DNA of 64,000 bases from Branchipolynoe longqiensis (lineage: Eukaryota; Annelida; Polychaeta; Phyllodocida; Polynoidae), in assembly GCA_030323885.1 (NCBI GenBank), contig CM059200.1:2797729-2861728 (forward strand), given 5' to 3'. This document shows, piece by piece, positions 42,735-52,212 of this stretch. The position numbers and the translations under genes are program-made. The notes beneath the pieces are model-generated. The model was not told the DNA's origin. It did no database searches and saw only the letters and a program-made list of their open reading frames with translations. The stretch's first letter is position 1, and each line of letters opens with the position of its first letter.

Positions 42735-45152
42735 GTGAAGTTACTAACAGTGGACGATGGGACGTTGACGGGAACAAGTTCCACCGAGTCAAGTGTCGTA
42801 TCAAGTCGTCATACGTCTAATAACCCAGTCGGTGATGATGAAAATAAGGTCGGTGCGGTAAATTTGTTGTTGACAAGTCAACCTGATAATTTGTCGGTTT
42901 CTGCCTTAAATTCTTGCCCACCAGTACATGCTAATGCTGATAACAGTCAAATTCCCAGTAAGGATAGGTGTAAAAAACTGTTAGTTCATTCGGGTAGTAT
43001 CAAAAGCGTTTGTAGGTTTCCAAAATTTTCAAAAGAAGGGGAGGCTGATAACATTAATGGTGATGTACATTGTACTTTCGGTACTAGTGATGTTGGGCTT
43101 TCATCTAGGCGAAATTATCATTATTCTAATACAATTGATCCAGTGTCAAGTAATAGTACTGGTAATAGAAATGTAGGCGGTTGCCATGACCTAGTATCAG
43201 AAGCGGTGTCACATCGAACACCGCTAGACACTGTTTCAACACCGGCTGGGTTCGTTCAACGCGGTTGCTATAACAACAGACAAACAGTTGATAGTTTGCT
43301 CGGATCGTGTCTGAATACGACAAGACGTTCACCATTGTGTGTTGATGACTCTCATATGGACAGATTCGGACATTGCCATTGCGCACATACGAATGTTACT
43401 CGATTGTGTCAGGGTGAAAATCACCGATATGAAAACTCTGTTGTTGGTCCGGTCACTAACAAATATCCATCTTTCATTTCCACGGTTTCTCAACCTTCAC
43501 ACACAAATTTGCCGAACACGTTATTGGAGGTTGGCCTTGTTTCAGTTGGTGTATTGAAGGTTGGGGAGAATCCCACATCTTTTAAAAATTCGGACAATAA
43601 TGGTCCGCAGTGTGTTTCTGATAACACTTGTCCAGGCAATGTTGTTCCTGCCGGGAGTTCTCAGTTGAACTCGGTTACTGATGTTCCCGTTAAGCTGAGC
43701 GAGGATCTTGGTAGATCTTGCTCAAGTGTTTCGTTGCCTATTAATATTACAGATGGTTCTGAGTTGATGGTTCCAGTATCATTAGGACCATTATTGAATA
43801 TTGACAGTTATTCAAATTGTATTGATGTTACTCGTTTGCCTCACGTTACTGAGGATGTACAATGTTTTCACGATAAATCGCCGTTGCAGTATAAAGAGTA
43901 TGTTATAAATAATTGGCCCAAATTCAATGATGGTATTGATATTACTTTGCCTTATAAAAATATCTTTATGAAGGTAAGATCTACAGGTCTGCCTAATTAT
44001 ATAAGCGCAAGGATTCCTGTCCCATCAGGTTTAATTATTAAAAACTGGAAAGCGTTATTAGTTAACTATGACGATAAAGATATTGTGCCATTTTTAGAAT
44101 TTGGTTGGCCAGCAAACTTTACTGGGTCGTTTATACCCACTCCAACATTATTAAATCACGCTCGTTCTAAGGAAGATTTGTTTTGGATTAATAATTACGT
44201 GAAGACTGAATTACTTCATGGTGCATTATTGGGGCCATTTAATGATCCTCCGTTTTGTCCCTGGGCGCAGGTTAGTCCTATTATGACCCGCCCCAAAAAG
44301 AATACTGAAGAACGGAGAATTATTGTCGATTTGAGTTATCCCAAGGGGCGTAGTGTTAATTCGGGTATTAATAAAGGGTTTTACTTGGGAGAGCCATATA
44401 AATATAACTTACCTACTATAATGTCTTTGGCAAAGCAAATAACTAAATTGGGAGAAGGGTGTTTTATGTGGTCTATTGATTTAGCAAGGGCGTACAGGCA
44501 ATTAAGGACCTGCCCCTTAAGTGTGCCTTTGTTTGGTATTAAAGTAGATGACAAATATTATTTTGATATTGCGCCTCCGTTTGGATGTCGTACTTCCTGT
44601 ATGGCATGTGCTCGGACTACAGCTGCGGTAGTATATTTAATACGGAAAATGGGATTTTTTGCGTTATGTTTTTTGGACGATTTTGTGGGAGTAGAAAGTT
44701 CTTTAGTAAAGGCACAGGAGGCATATCGTTATGTCCTCTCATTGACCACTTGTTTAGGTCTTAAATTGTCACTTAGTAAATGTGTTCCACCAACTCAAAC
44801 TTTGATATGGTTAGGGTATGAAGTAAATTCAAAGGAATTATTTATTCGTATCCCTGAGGAGAAATTATTAGATATTTTAATCGAATGTAAGAAGTGGGTA
44901 ATTGGGCGGGAGGTTACACGAAAGAATATTCAAAGACTGGTGGGGAGGTTACAATTTATTTCTAAATGCGTCATGTCTGCTAGGGTTTTTATGAATAGAA
45001 TTTTGGACTTTCTTCGGGGTACACCGTTTACAGGAAAAGTTAGGGTGTCACAAGAGTTGGTAAGGGATATAGCTTGGTTTTTGCGTTTCTCAGAAGGTCA
45101 AAATAGGATGGTTCTGTTACAGCATTTACCTCACAAAAAAATGGATCATTGA
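42735..45152 (+). CDS. ORF2, reverse transcriptase (start of RT-RNase H)
   Basis: The annotated first codon is GTG. The frame is open from 42660, overlapping ORF1 by 45 nt, and no early ATG exists, so translation probably comes from a -1 frameshift rather than a new start. About 430 residues of Ser/Asn-rich, poorly conserved sequence precede the RT. RT core: first catalytic Asp at residue 582 in SIDLARAYRQ, the FLDD box at 646-649, and LIWLGYEVN and thumb-like motifs to about 770. The RT type (FLDD box and LARAYRQ) fits DIRS/Gypsy-type enzymes. The frame stops at 45150, before the RNase H catalytic Asp, because of a +1 shift at a run of seven A (45135-45141). Confidence 0.85.
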   Translation: MKLLTVDDGTLTGTSSTESSVVSSRHTSNNPVGDDENKVGAVNLLLTSQPDNLSVSALNSCPPVHANADNSQIPSKDRCKKLLVHSGSIKSVCRFPKFSKEGEADNINGDVHCTFGTSDVGLSSRRNYHYSNTIDPVSSNSTGNRNVGGCHDLVSEAVSHRTPLDTVSTPAGFVQRGCYNNRQTVDSLLGSCLNTTRRSPLCVDDSHMDRFGHCHCAHTNVTRLCQGENHRYENSVVGPVTNKYPSFISTVSQPSHTNLPNTLLEVGLVSVGVLKVGENPTSFKNSDNNGPQCVSDNTCPGNVVPAGSSQLNSVTDVPVKLSEDLGRSCSSVSLPINITDGSELMVPVSLGPLLNIDSYSNCIDVTRLPHVTEDVQCFHDKSPLQYKEYVINNWPKFNDGIDITLPYKNIFMKVRSTGLPNYISARIPVPSGLIIKNWKALLVNYDDKDIVPFLEFGWPANFTGSFIPTPTLLNHARSKEDLFWINNYVKTELLHGALLGPFNDPPFCPWAQVSPIMTRPKKNTEERRIIVDLSYPKGRSVNSGINKGFYLGEPYKYNLPTIMSLAKQITKLGEGCFMWSIDLARAYRQLRTCPLSVPLFGIKVDDKYYFDIAPPFGCRTSCMACARTTAAVVYLIRKMGFFALCFLDDFVGVESSLVKAQEAYRYVLSLTTCLGLKLSLSKCVPPTQTLIWLGYEVNSKELFIRIPEEKLLDILIECKKWVIGREVTRKNIQRLVGRLQFISKCVMSARVFMNRILDFLRGTPFTGKVRVSQELVRDIAWFLRFSEGQNRMVLLQHLPHKKMDH
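45135..45141 (+). other. +1 discontinuity at A7 between RT and RNase H
   Basis: The RT frame hits a stop 9 nt after this homopolymer while the RNase H domain continues without a gap in the +1 frame. One extra A, real or from assembly, explains it. Confidence 0.8.
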
Positions 45153-45612
45153 ATGTGATTCCTCATTGCAGGGTGGGGGAGCTTTCAGTCGGACACATTA
45201 TTACTCTGAATTGTATCCTGTTGATTTTTTGTCAAATAATTTTCATATTGCTCAATTGGAGGCGATTAATTTGGTAGTAGCCCTAAAATATCTATCTCCT
45301 CCTGATCCCCACAATTATCAAATTATCATTAATACTGATAATGCTGCTTCCCAACAGGTGCTATCGTCTGGTGCTGGCAAGGATCCGGTCTTGTGCGCCT
45401 GTGCTCGCGAAATCTGGAGGTTCGCCGCCACGTATACGTGTGTGGTACAGGTCGTCCACAAGGCTGGGAAGGAGTTAGTACTAGCAGATGCCCTAAGTAG
45501 GTTGTTTTTTGATAATAAACTTCGTGTTTTGGCTGATAATTTATGTCAGCAGAAGTTATTGACTAAAATACATGTTTCTTATGATGAGCAGGTGTTGGAC
45601 GTGGACTTATAA
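45142..45612 (+). CDS. RNase H domain, displaced frame
   Basis: The continuation of the RT ORF in the +1 frame. The four RNase H carboxylates are in place: Asp at 45157, Glu at 45259 (QLEAINLV), Asp at 45337 (NTDNAA) and Asp at 45487 (ADALSRL). The first ATG in this frame (45166) lies after the first catalytic Asp, so independent initiation would give an inactive domain. The reading must join the RT upstream. Role: degradation of template RNA during cDNA synthesis. The end overlaps the recombinase ORF by 41 nt. Confidence 0.85.
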   Translation, partial: WIIECDSSLQGGGAFSRTHYYSELYPVDFLSNNFHIAQLEAINLVVALKYLSPPDPHNYQIIINTDNAASQQVLSSGAGKDPVLCACAREIWRFAATYTCVVQVVHKAGKELVLADALSRLFFDNKLRVLADNLCQQKLLTKIHVSYDEQVLDVDL

Positions 45613-46585
45613 TCCTTCTCTGCATGTTGATAATTTTGTTTTTTGCCTTTATCAACTTGCAGAGAATAAAAGGGCGTTAGTACATAGGATAAGTGTGTAC
45701 TTCTCGGCAGGATTAGCAGAAGGGACGTGGAGAAATAAAAGGGTACAATTTAGGGAGTATCTAATGTTTTGTAATAATATTGGTGACAATCCTAAGAAAC
45801 CCAAAATGAAGACGGTAATGTTATATGCTTTATATTTAAATGAAAAATTAAAGACGGAGGGAGCTATTAAGAATTATATGAGTGGAGCGAGGACTTGGAT
45901 AAGATTGATGAAGGGGAATACTGATTCGTTTGATTGTTATGCTATGACTGTAATTAAAGCTGGAATTTGTAAATTAAAAAATAATACTGTAAATAGAGCA
46001 TATCCGTTAAAGACTAAACATATTAAAATGATAATTATAAAATTTAACAAAATTAAAGATGATGGCCTTGTGTTGATTGTTGCATTATTAATAGGTTATC
46101 TGTGTTTATTAAGACAATCCAATTTATTCTATTCCGAGGTAACTGGTGATGGCGGTCACATGCTGCTCAGTGAGGACATCAAGGCACGTCAATCACATCT
46201 AACAGTAACAGTTAGAAGCACTAAGACCACGCACAGACCAGAGGATGTATACAGTGTCGAGCTGCCACAAGGGGCAAATCCAAACTTCTGTCCACTGCGC
46301 GCTTGGCAGAAATACATACGTCTGACTCCTCTAAAAAAGGGCAACCCAGCATTCATGTTGAACAACGGAGAACCTTTGACTGCTAAAGTGTTTAATAAGT
46401 GCATGCACGTTGCCTTGAAAGCTAGTGGTTGTCAGTGGTGGCCACTGGTAACGTGCCACAGCCTTCGACGAGGAGGAGCACAAGAGTATGCCCGAGTTGG
46501 TATGCCAATAGACGGTATAAAAAGACTTGGGAGATGGAAATCTGATAGTGTTTTTAATTATGTAAATAAAAAATGCTGTGTGTAG
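45572..46585 (+). CDS. Tyrosine recombinase (YR integrase)
   Basis: 337 codons. An N-terminal SAM-like/core-binding region (about 30-130) is followed by the catalytic domain. Visible active-site residues are R181 (LLRQSN), H296-x-x-R299 (CHSLRRGG), W322 in LGRW and the nucleophile Y330 (NYVNKK). All residues needed for phage-integrase-type strand exchange are present, and the ORF is intact. In DIRS-like elements this enzyme integrates a circular DNA copy. It overlaps the RNase H ORF, which suggests coupled or re-initiated translation. Confidence 0.9.
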   Translation: MFLMMSRCWTWTYNPSLHVDNFVFCLYQLAENKRALVHRISVYFSAGLAEGTWRNKRVQFREYLMFCNNIGDNPKKPKMKTVMLYALYLNEKLKTEGAIKNYMSGARTWIRLMKGNTDSFDCYAMTVIKAGICKLKNNTVNRAYPLKTKHIKMIIIKFNKIKDDGLVLIVALLIGYLCLLRQSNLFYSEVTGDGGHMLLSEDIKARQSHLTVTVRSTKTTHRPEDVYSVELPQGANPNFCPLRAWQKYIRLTPLKKGNPAFMLNNGEPLTAKVFNKCMHVALKASGCQWWPLVTCHSLRRGGAQEYARVGMPIDGIKRLGRWKSDSVFNYVNKKCCV

Positions 46586-46587
46586 TT

Positions 46588-46630
46588 ATCATCATCTCTC
46601 CTGTTCCAAATTTGGCTGAGAGATGATGAT
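46588..46630 (+). repeat. Strong hairpin just after the recombinase stop
   Basis: ATCATCATCTCTC pairs perfectly with GAGAGATGATGAT across a 17-nt loop, which itself contains the palindrome CCAAATTTGG. It starts 2 nt after the stop codon. Function unknown: RNA 3' structure or recombination site. Confidence 0.8.
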
Positions 46631-47156
46631 CCCAGTATGGAAGCTAATGCTTGTGGCTGTGTGCAATAAAAGTGCTAATGTGAATGAGTGTGCCAGATGT
46701 GAGAAGCTGAGAGTGTGACCGACCGTGATCTGCTGTAACTGTGTCATCATGTCTTCTGTTTCAAGTTTATTACAGGAATGAATGCTGAATACTCAGAAAG
46801 ATATCATATAGTAGAATGATAGTACAATCACATTTATAACCTGCATATAAGTAAAGGCATGTTGAAATAATAACTGACTAAAATATGACCTGCAAATAAG
46901 TAGTGATATTAGGAACTGTTCAGATTGTATCATCTGATGATATAGAATATTAATGCTGATATCTCAATTGTATTATTGAGAAAAAGCTGATATAATAATG
47001 TTCACAAAGGTGTAGGAAAAAAGGCTTTTGTAAAAATTTATTAAGCCTGATTAATAAATTTATTAGCCCAAAAAATATTTCTCTGTGTCTGGTTTTGAAT
47101 TATAACGATTAACCTAATGTATTTATCTCAGAAAATTTCTTTAACTCAAAACCATC
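46631..47156 (+). other. 3' region of the DIRS-like element
   Basis: AT-rich, non-coding, with several AATAAA-like hexamers and the small palindrome TATCATCTGATGATA near 46928. I could not find an internal complementary region matching both termini. Confidence 0.5.
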
Positions 47157-47173
47157 GGACTATGCAACTTTAA
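47157..47173 (-). repeat. Right inverted terminal repeat
   Basis: Inverted copy of the left end, ending in TTAA. The satellite-like TCAATAGGCATAG resumes directly afterwards. Confidence 0.85.
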
Positions 47174-47216
47174 TCAATAGGCATAGTTAATGAATAACAA
47201 TAATAGTCTTGCCTTA
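47174..47216. repeat. Satellite remnant
   Basis: CAATAGGCATAGTTAATGAATAAC, a unit of the right-hand variant array. Confidence 0.8.
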
Positions 47217-47520
47217 ATCAATTGATTGATTGATTGGTGGTTGCTTTATGTGTGTCGGCAGCATAGGCCATATTCAGGGCGAGAAATTTTTATTTTTGTT
47301 CAAACCATCGCTTTTACATGTATAAGCAGACAATCAATTATGTGCCAATAGACACTCATTAAATTAGAAAGCTCACAATCATATATTTGTGGCCAAGGGC
47401 AACAAATTCCCATAGAAAAGGAAAAAGTATTTATTAATAATTGATAGAATTTATTTATTAAACTATATGAGGTGGTACAGTCCAGCTGCCCTGAAAAAGG
47501 CTAAAATGTTTTATTGTTTT
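47217..47520 (+). mobile_element. Dispersed 300-bp repeat with (GATT)n
   Basis: Inverted partner of 10240-10555. Starts with the GATTGATTGATT run and ends near CCCTGAAAAAGGC. It interrupts the satellite variant array. Confidence 0.75.
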
Positions 47521-47925
47521 ACTTCTTAATCAATAGGCTTAGTTAATGAATAACCATAATAGTCTTGACTATAGGCATAGTTAATGAATATCCATAAGTA
47601 TTGCCTTAATCAATAGGCATAGTTAATGAATAACCATAATAGTTTTGCCTTAATCAATAGGCATAGTTAATGAATAACCATAATAGTTTTGGCTTAATCA
47701 ATAGGCACAGTGAATGAATGACCATAATAGTCTTGCCTTAATCAATACGCATACTTAATGAAAAACCATAATACTCTTCCCGTAATCAATAGGCATAGTT
47801 AATGAATAACCATAATTGCCTTAATCAATAGCATAGTTAAATGAATAACCATAATAGTCTTGACTTAATCAATAGGCATAGTTAATGAATAACCATAATA
47901 GTTTTGCCGTAATCACTAGCCACAG
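47521..47925. repeat. 44-bp variant satellite
   Basis: Units of about 44 bp (TAATCAATAGGCATAGTTAA, TGAATAACCATAATAG) with more divergence than the 73-bp array. Confidence 0.85.
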
Positions 47926-47930
47926 TGCTG

Positions 47931-48104
47931 GCACTCGGCATTACTAGAATAGGGCATGGACTGGTTAGCTCAGTGTCAGGATAATGTGACTGAGTGGGAT
48001 ATCAGGTCATGATGCTGGCATCCTGGTCTCCCAGTGGAGCAGGACTATAAAGTCGCCATGAGTGCGCGCTGTCACAAGTCGGTACCAATCCGGATATGAC
48101 GTTA
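47931..48104 (+). mobile_element. SINE-1, truncated both ends
   Basis: Body through to GGATATGACGTTA, cut by the next element. Confidence 0.8.
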
Positions 48105-48880
48105 GGGCCGGATTCGATTATGACGGCCCGGTGTGGCGGTTTAAAATCTCAGTCTGTTTAGATTCTACACTCGGGGCTCTGCGCATGCGTCAGAATCGAA
48201 TGGTATTTCAGCATATTTGATTAATCAACTCAGGTGACCCTAGCAACTTTTTGATGCACAAATGTGACATCATCGCTCCTAGCCAACCCCAGCCAAGAGG
48301 TGGGTTAAACTTTTTGCACAAGGGATGTGTTTTTGTCAACTCTACTCACAGTGTTCTATTTGAATTTCTAGCAACTGGGGTGACCCGCCTGGGTCATGTT
48401 AATCGGATACGCGCATGCACATAACCCATTGACGCATGCACAGAACCCCGAGCATAGACTCTAAACACACTGAGATTTTAAACTGCTACACCAGGCGACT
48501 CGGGTCACCCGAGGCATTAGGATTTAAAATAGAACACCGCGAGTGGAGTCTAAACTAACACGGGCCGTGTGCAAAACGACCCGACCCCAGTAACCCACTT
48601 CTTGGCTGGGGGTGCTGGGATCGATGACGTCACGCTACCAGTACAAGTCCTACATGTTTATATGGTGTTTTTTTTTATTAACCCAGATTAATGAAATGCA
48701 ATCATAAAATACCTATTTTGCTGTAGTTATATCGGTTATTAAAAGAACAAAATAAGTTTAGGATTAAGCCACAGTTTTGTCCACCCAGAGCGTGTTCGTT
48801 TATGCAACCCGAGGTCGTATGGCCTGCGCATGCGCCAAAAAGTGTCTCGGGTGACCCGAGTTGTTTAATCGAATACGGCC
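48105..48880. mobile_element. Foldback DNA element, 776 bp
   Basis: Ends GGGCCGGATTCGATTA and, inverted, TAATCGAATACGGCC, with TA outside both. The interior contains two nested inverted pairs: 48139-48196 with 48428-48486, and about 48270-48365 with 48514-48625. No ORF. Superfamily uncertain. Confidence 0.7.
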
Positions 48881-48886
48881 TACATG

Positions 48887-48995
48887 GTTGTTTTGGGGAG
48901 TTTTATGTCCTGGAAATATCTAAGGAATATGTATGTGTGCATGTATGACCTTAGATGTTGCCAGAATATAAAACTCCAACAAACAAACAAAATAC
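48887..48995. mobile_element. Two opposed SINE-1 tail fragments
   Basis: GTTTTATGTCCTGGAAATAT (reverse tail), then TATGACCTTAGATGTTGCCA with AAACTCCAACAAACAAAC (forward tail). Confidence 0.65.
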
Positions 48996-49139
48996 ATCAT
49001 TCCAAATCCAATTGTTCAGCGTGTGGATAAATTAAGAGCATTTGTAGGTTTTAGACCTAGAGCCCCCCTTCAACACACACGCCCCGCACACCCCTCTGCA
49101 CGAACATAGCAAAGGAACGTGTCAACAATAATCTGATAT

Positions 49140-49785
49140 GAGTACAGATACTGGCATGGATACTGGCAACATGTGGTACTGGCAACATGTGGTACTGGCA
49201 TGTGGTCATGGCCTTCCATACTGGCATGTGGTACTGGCATGCGGTAATGGCCTGCCATACTGGCATGTAGTACTGGCAATGATCTGCCATACTGGATTGT
49301 GGTAACGGCAATGATCTGCCATACTGGCATGTGGTACCAGCATGCGGTAATGGCATGTGGTCATGGCCTTCCATACTGGCATGTGGTACTGGTATGCAGT
49401 AATGACCTGCCATACTGGCATGTGGTACTGGTATGCAGTAATGACCTGCCATACTGGCATGTGGTACCGGCATGTGGTACCGGCAATGATCTGCCACACC
49501 GGCATGTGGTACCGGCAATGATCTGCCATACTGGCATGTGGTACCGGCATGTGATAATGGCATGCCATACTGGCATGTGGTACCGGCATGTGGTACTGAC
49601 AATGATCTGCCATACTGGCATGTGGTACCGGCAATGATCTGCCATACTGGCAGGTGGTACCAGCATGTGGCAATGGTCTGCCATACTGGCATGTGGTACT
49701 GGCATGTGGTACCGGCATGCAGTAATGACCTTCCATACTGGCATGTGGTACTGGCATGTGGTACCGGCATGCAGTAAAATGGTAA
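49140..49785. repeat. 13-bp ACTGGCATGTGGT array
   Basis: Units such as ACTGGCATGTGGT, ACTGGCATGCGGT and AATGGCCTGCCAT, about 13 bp, over 640 bp. It explains the His/Cys/Met/Pro-rich ORFs of up to 252 residues. Confidence 0.95.
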
Positions 49786-50176
49786 ACAATAATTCGCTCT
49801 CCAATCATTAACCAATCCAATCTACAGAAAGTGTTAGGGTGTTGAAATTATGCTTTCATCGGGTTATGCATGCAACTTTAACACATCCCATAATGCACCT
49901 CGCCACTTGAAGCAACGCCATCTACACGGATCTCGCATTGCGCATGCGCCGCATGGCCTCATTTCCAGTTCCAGTTCCACCAGAGCTGATCAGCAAATCC
50001 GTGAGCAGGCTTTGAACCAAGCCCCCCAAAATTTTGTTAAAACACTTCAAGTGAGTCCCAACAAGCAAGCTTCACCCTGGGGGGAAATGATACCTGTGAC
50101 GTCACAACATGACAGCAATCACTCTCTGAACACAGCCAGACATCAGGGGTGAATGGATCCAACAAGTAATCCCGGT
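49786..50176. other. Unclassified, with a half terminal repeat
   Basis: GCATGCAACTTTAA at about 49868-49881 resembles the right end of the DIRS-like element, without a partner. CTTGTGACGTCACAA-like sequence recurs across the SINE insertion. No gene. Confidence 0.45.
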
Positions 50177-50190
50177 CCAGGAGGGAAATG

Positions 50191-50481
50191 GTTAGTTGGT
50201 TGTTGGAGTTTTACATCCTGGCAACATCGAAGGTCATATCGGGACGGGTACTACCGACTTCTGACAGTGCACACTCATGGTGACTTTATAGTGCTCTCAC
50301 ATTGGGAGACCAGGATGCTGGCACCATGACCCAATATCCCACTCAGTCACATTATCCTGACACTGGGCTGAGCTCTTAATGCCGAGTGCCAGGCTAGAAA
50401 GCGACAAGCATCAATTTTAAAGTCACTGGTTTGACTCGACTGGGAACCGAACTACCGACATCACGAGACCCGCGCCCAGTG
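50191..50481 (-). mobile_element. SINE-1 with 14-bp target duplication
   Basis: CCAGGAGGGAAATG occurs immediately before (50177-50190) and after (50482-50495) the copy. The head is shortened. Confidence 0.85.
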
Positions 50482-50495
50482 CCAGGAGGGAAATG

Positions 50496-50739
50496 ATGCT
50501 ACTGACGATGCCTTGTGACGTCACAATATGACAGAACCCACACCCACACCCCCACCCCCCCCACCCCCACTCTAAGTGCAAACAATGACTATAAATGACT
50601 TAATCTTGTCAGAAGCTGACATTCTGCTTGGAGAGGAGTGGTTGGTGCCTGGTATGGATACCTGGATATGATGCTGCGATTACCTCAGTGGCGCCACCTC
50701 GATGTGGGTCTTCCTGCCATGCCCCCTAGCGGCGGGTGT
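50496..50739. other. Unclassified sequence
   Basis: It includes a C/A-rich CCCACACCCACACCC run near 50530-50570. No gene. Confidence 0.5.
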
Positions 50740-51872
50740 GAAAAATACCCGCTCTCTCAGGGAGTCGGGGAGTGCTGAGGAAGAGGGCACTGAAGACGGT
50801 GTTTGAGTGTGTATGGTGGAGGGAGAACGGTCGCCTAGTGCAGGGTGTCAAAATTACCCGCTCTGTCAGGGGGTCGCGGAGTGCTGAGGTAGGGGGCGCT
50901 AAAAACGGTGTCTGTGTGTGTATATGGTGGAGGGAGAACGGTCGCCTAGTGCAGGGTGTCAAAATTACCCGCCCTCTCTGTCAGGGGGGTCACGGAGTGC
51001 TGAGGTAGGGAACGCTAAAAAAGGTGTCTGTGTGTGTATATGGTGGAGGGAGAACAGTCGCCTAGTGCAGGGTGTCAAAATTACCCGCCCTCTCTGTCAG
51101 GGGGTCGTGGAATACTGAGGTAGGGAACGCTAAAAAAGGTGTCTGTGTGTGTATGTGTGTATATATGGTGGAGGGAGAACGGTCGCCTAGCGGAGGGTGT
51201 CAAAATTACCCGCTCTGTCAGGGGGTCGCGGAGTGCTGAGGTAGGGGGCGCTAAAAACGGTGTCTGTGTGTGTATGTGTGTATATATGGTGGAGGGAGAA
51301 CGGTCGCCTAGTGCAGGGTGTCAAAATTACCCGCCCTCTCTGTCAGGGGGTCGTGGAATACTGAGGTAGGGAACGCTAAAAAAGGTGTCTGTGTGTGTAT
51401 ATGGTGGAGGGAGAACGGTCGCCTAGTGCAGGGTGTCAAAATTACCCGCCCTCTCTGTCAGGGGGTCGTGGAATACTGAGGTAGGGAACGCTAAAAAAGG
51501 TGTCTGTGTGTGTATGTGTGTATATATGGTGGAGGGAGAACGGTCGCCTAGCGGAGGGTGTCAAAATTACCCGCTCTGTCAGGGGGTCGCGGAGTGCTGA
51601 GGTAGGGGGCGCTAAAAACGGTGTCTGTGTGTGTATGTGTGTATATATGGTGGAGGGAGAACGGTCGCCTAGCGGAGGGTGTCAAAATTACCCGCTCTCT
51701 CTGTCAGGGGGTCGCGGAGTGCTGAGGTAGAGGGCGCTAAAAACGGTGTCTGTGTGGGTATGCTAGAGGGAGAACGGTCGCCTAGCGGAGGGTGTCAAAA
51801 TTACCCGCTCTCTCTGTCAGGGGGTCGTGGCGTGCTGAGGTAGGGGACGCTAAAACAGTGTCTGTGTGTGTA
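50740..51872. repeat. Roughly 117-125-bp tandem repeat
   Basis: About nine units, each with GAGAACGGTCGCCTAG, GGGTGTCAAAATTACCCGC, GTCAGGGGGTCG, GCTAAAAACGGTGTCTG and a TG run of variable length. Length changes come from the TG run and a CTCT insertion. Repeating ORFs are artefacts. Confidence 0.95.
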
Positions 51873-52210
51873 TGGCGCAGTGTGTAGGCGGAAGGGGGGG
51901 GGGGGGGGGAGGAGCAGCGTTGTCAATATGTAATGTTAGCATCCAATCCTTGTTTATGTCTTTATTATCACCGCTAAGTGAATCACTGAATGTCAGAGCC
52001 ATGCTGCTACAGATGCAAGCGGCAAGTATTAAGCTGAAGGTAGCTTGCAGACCATCGCATATTACAAATATGGGTTATTTAAATGTTCACATTTAAAAAT
52101 AAATATTTAGCGAGAGACACGGAGAGAATATAAGAGATGTCCGGTGACAAGTGAACTATTTGGCTTATTTCTATCACTGTATATAGCATATATTTAACAT
52201 ATATATAACA
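51873..52210. other. Unclassified sequence
   Basis: A G run at about 51893-51910, then AT-rich sequence. The ORF 51866-52096 shows no known domain. Confidence 0.45.
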
Positions 52211-52212
52211 TA

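Larger units (their letters stand above)
41023..47173 (+). mobile_element. DIRS-like tyrosine-recombinase retrotransposon
   Basis: A 6.15-kb element with inverted termini (TTAAAGCTGCATAGTCC at 41023-41039, inverted at 47157-47173). It has a 5' leader, a gag-like ORF, RT-RNase H and a tyrosine recombinase in the DIRS order. No integrase, aspartic protease or LTRs are present, which excludes Gypsy or Copia. The adenine-methyltransferase-like domain of classical DIRS1 was not seen. Satellite units lie on both sides. Two lesions or recoding points exist: a -1 site after ORF1 and a +1 break in the RT-RNase H ORF. Confidence 0.9.

Noticed and set aside
41023..47173. Gypsy or retrovirus-like LTR element
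   Set aside because: No LTRs, protease or DDE integrase. The integration enzyme is a tyrosine recombinase.
41023..47173. piggyBac element because of TTAA tips
   Set aside because: The coding region is RT-RNase H-YR, with no DDD transposase.
49057..49815. 252-residue His/Cys/Tyr-rich ORF resembling a zinc-finger or metal-binding repeat protein
   Set aside because: The Cys/His spacing simply follows the 13-bp repeat.
51139..51730. Repeating 76-residue ORFs with an identical N-terminus
   Set aside because: They reflect successive units of the 117-125-bp tandem repeat.
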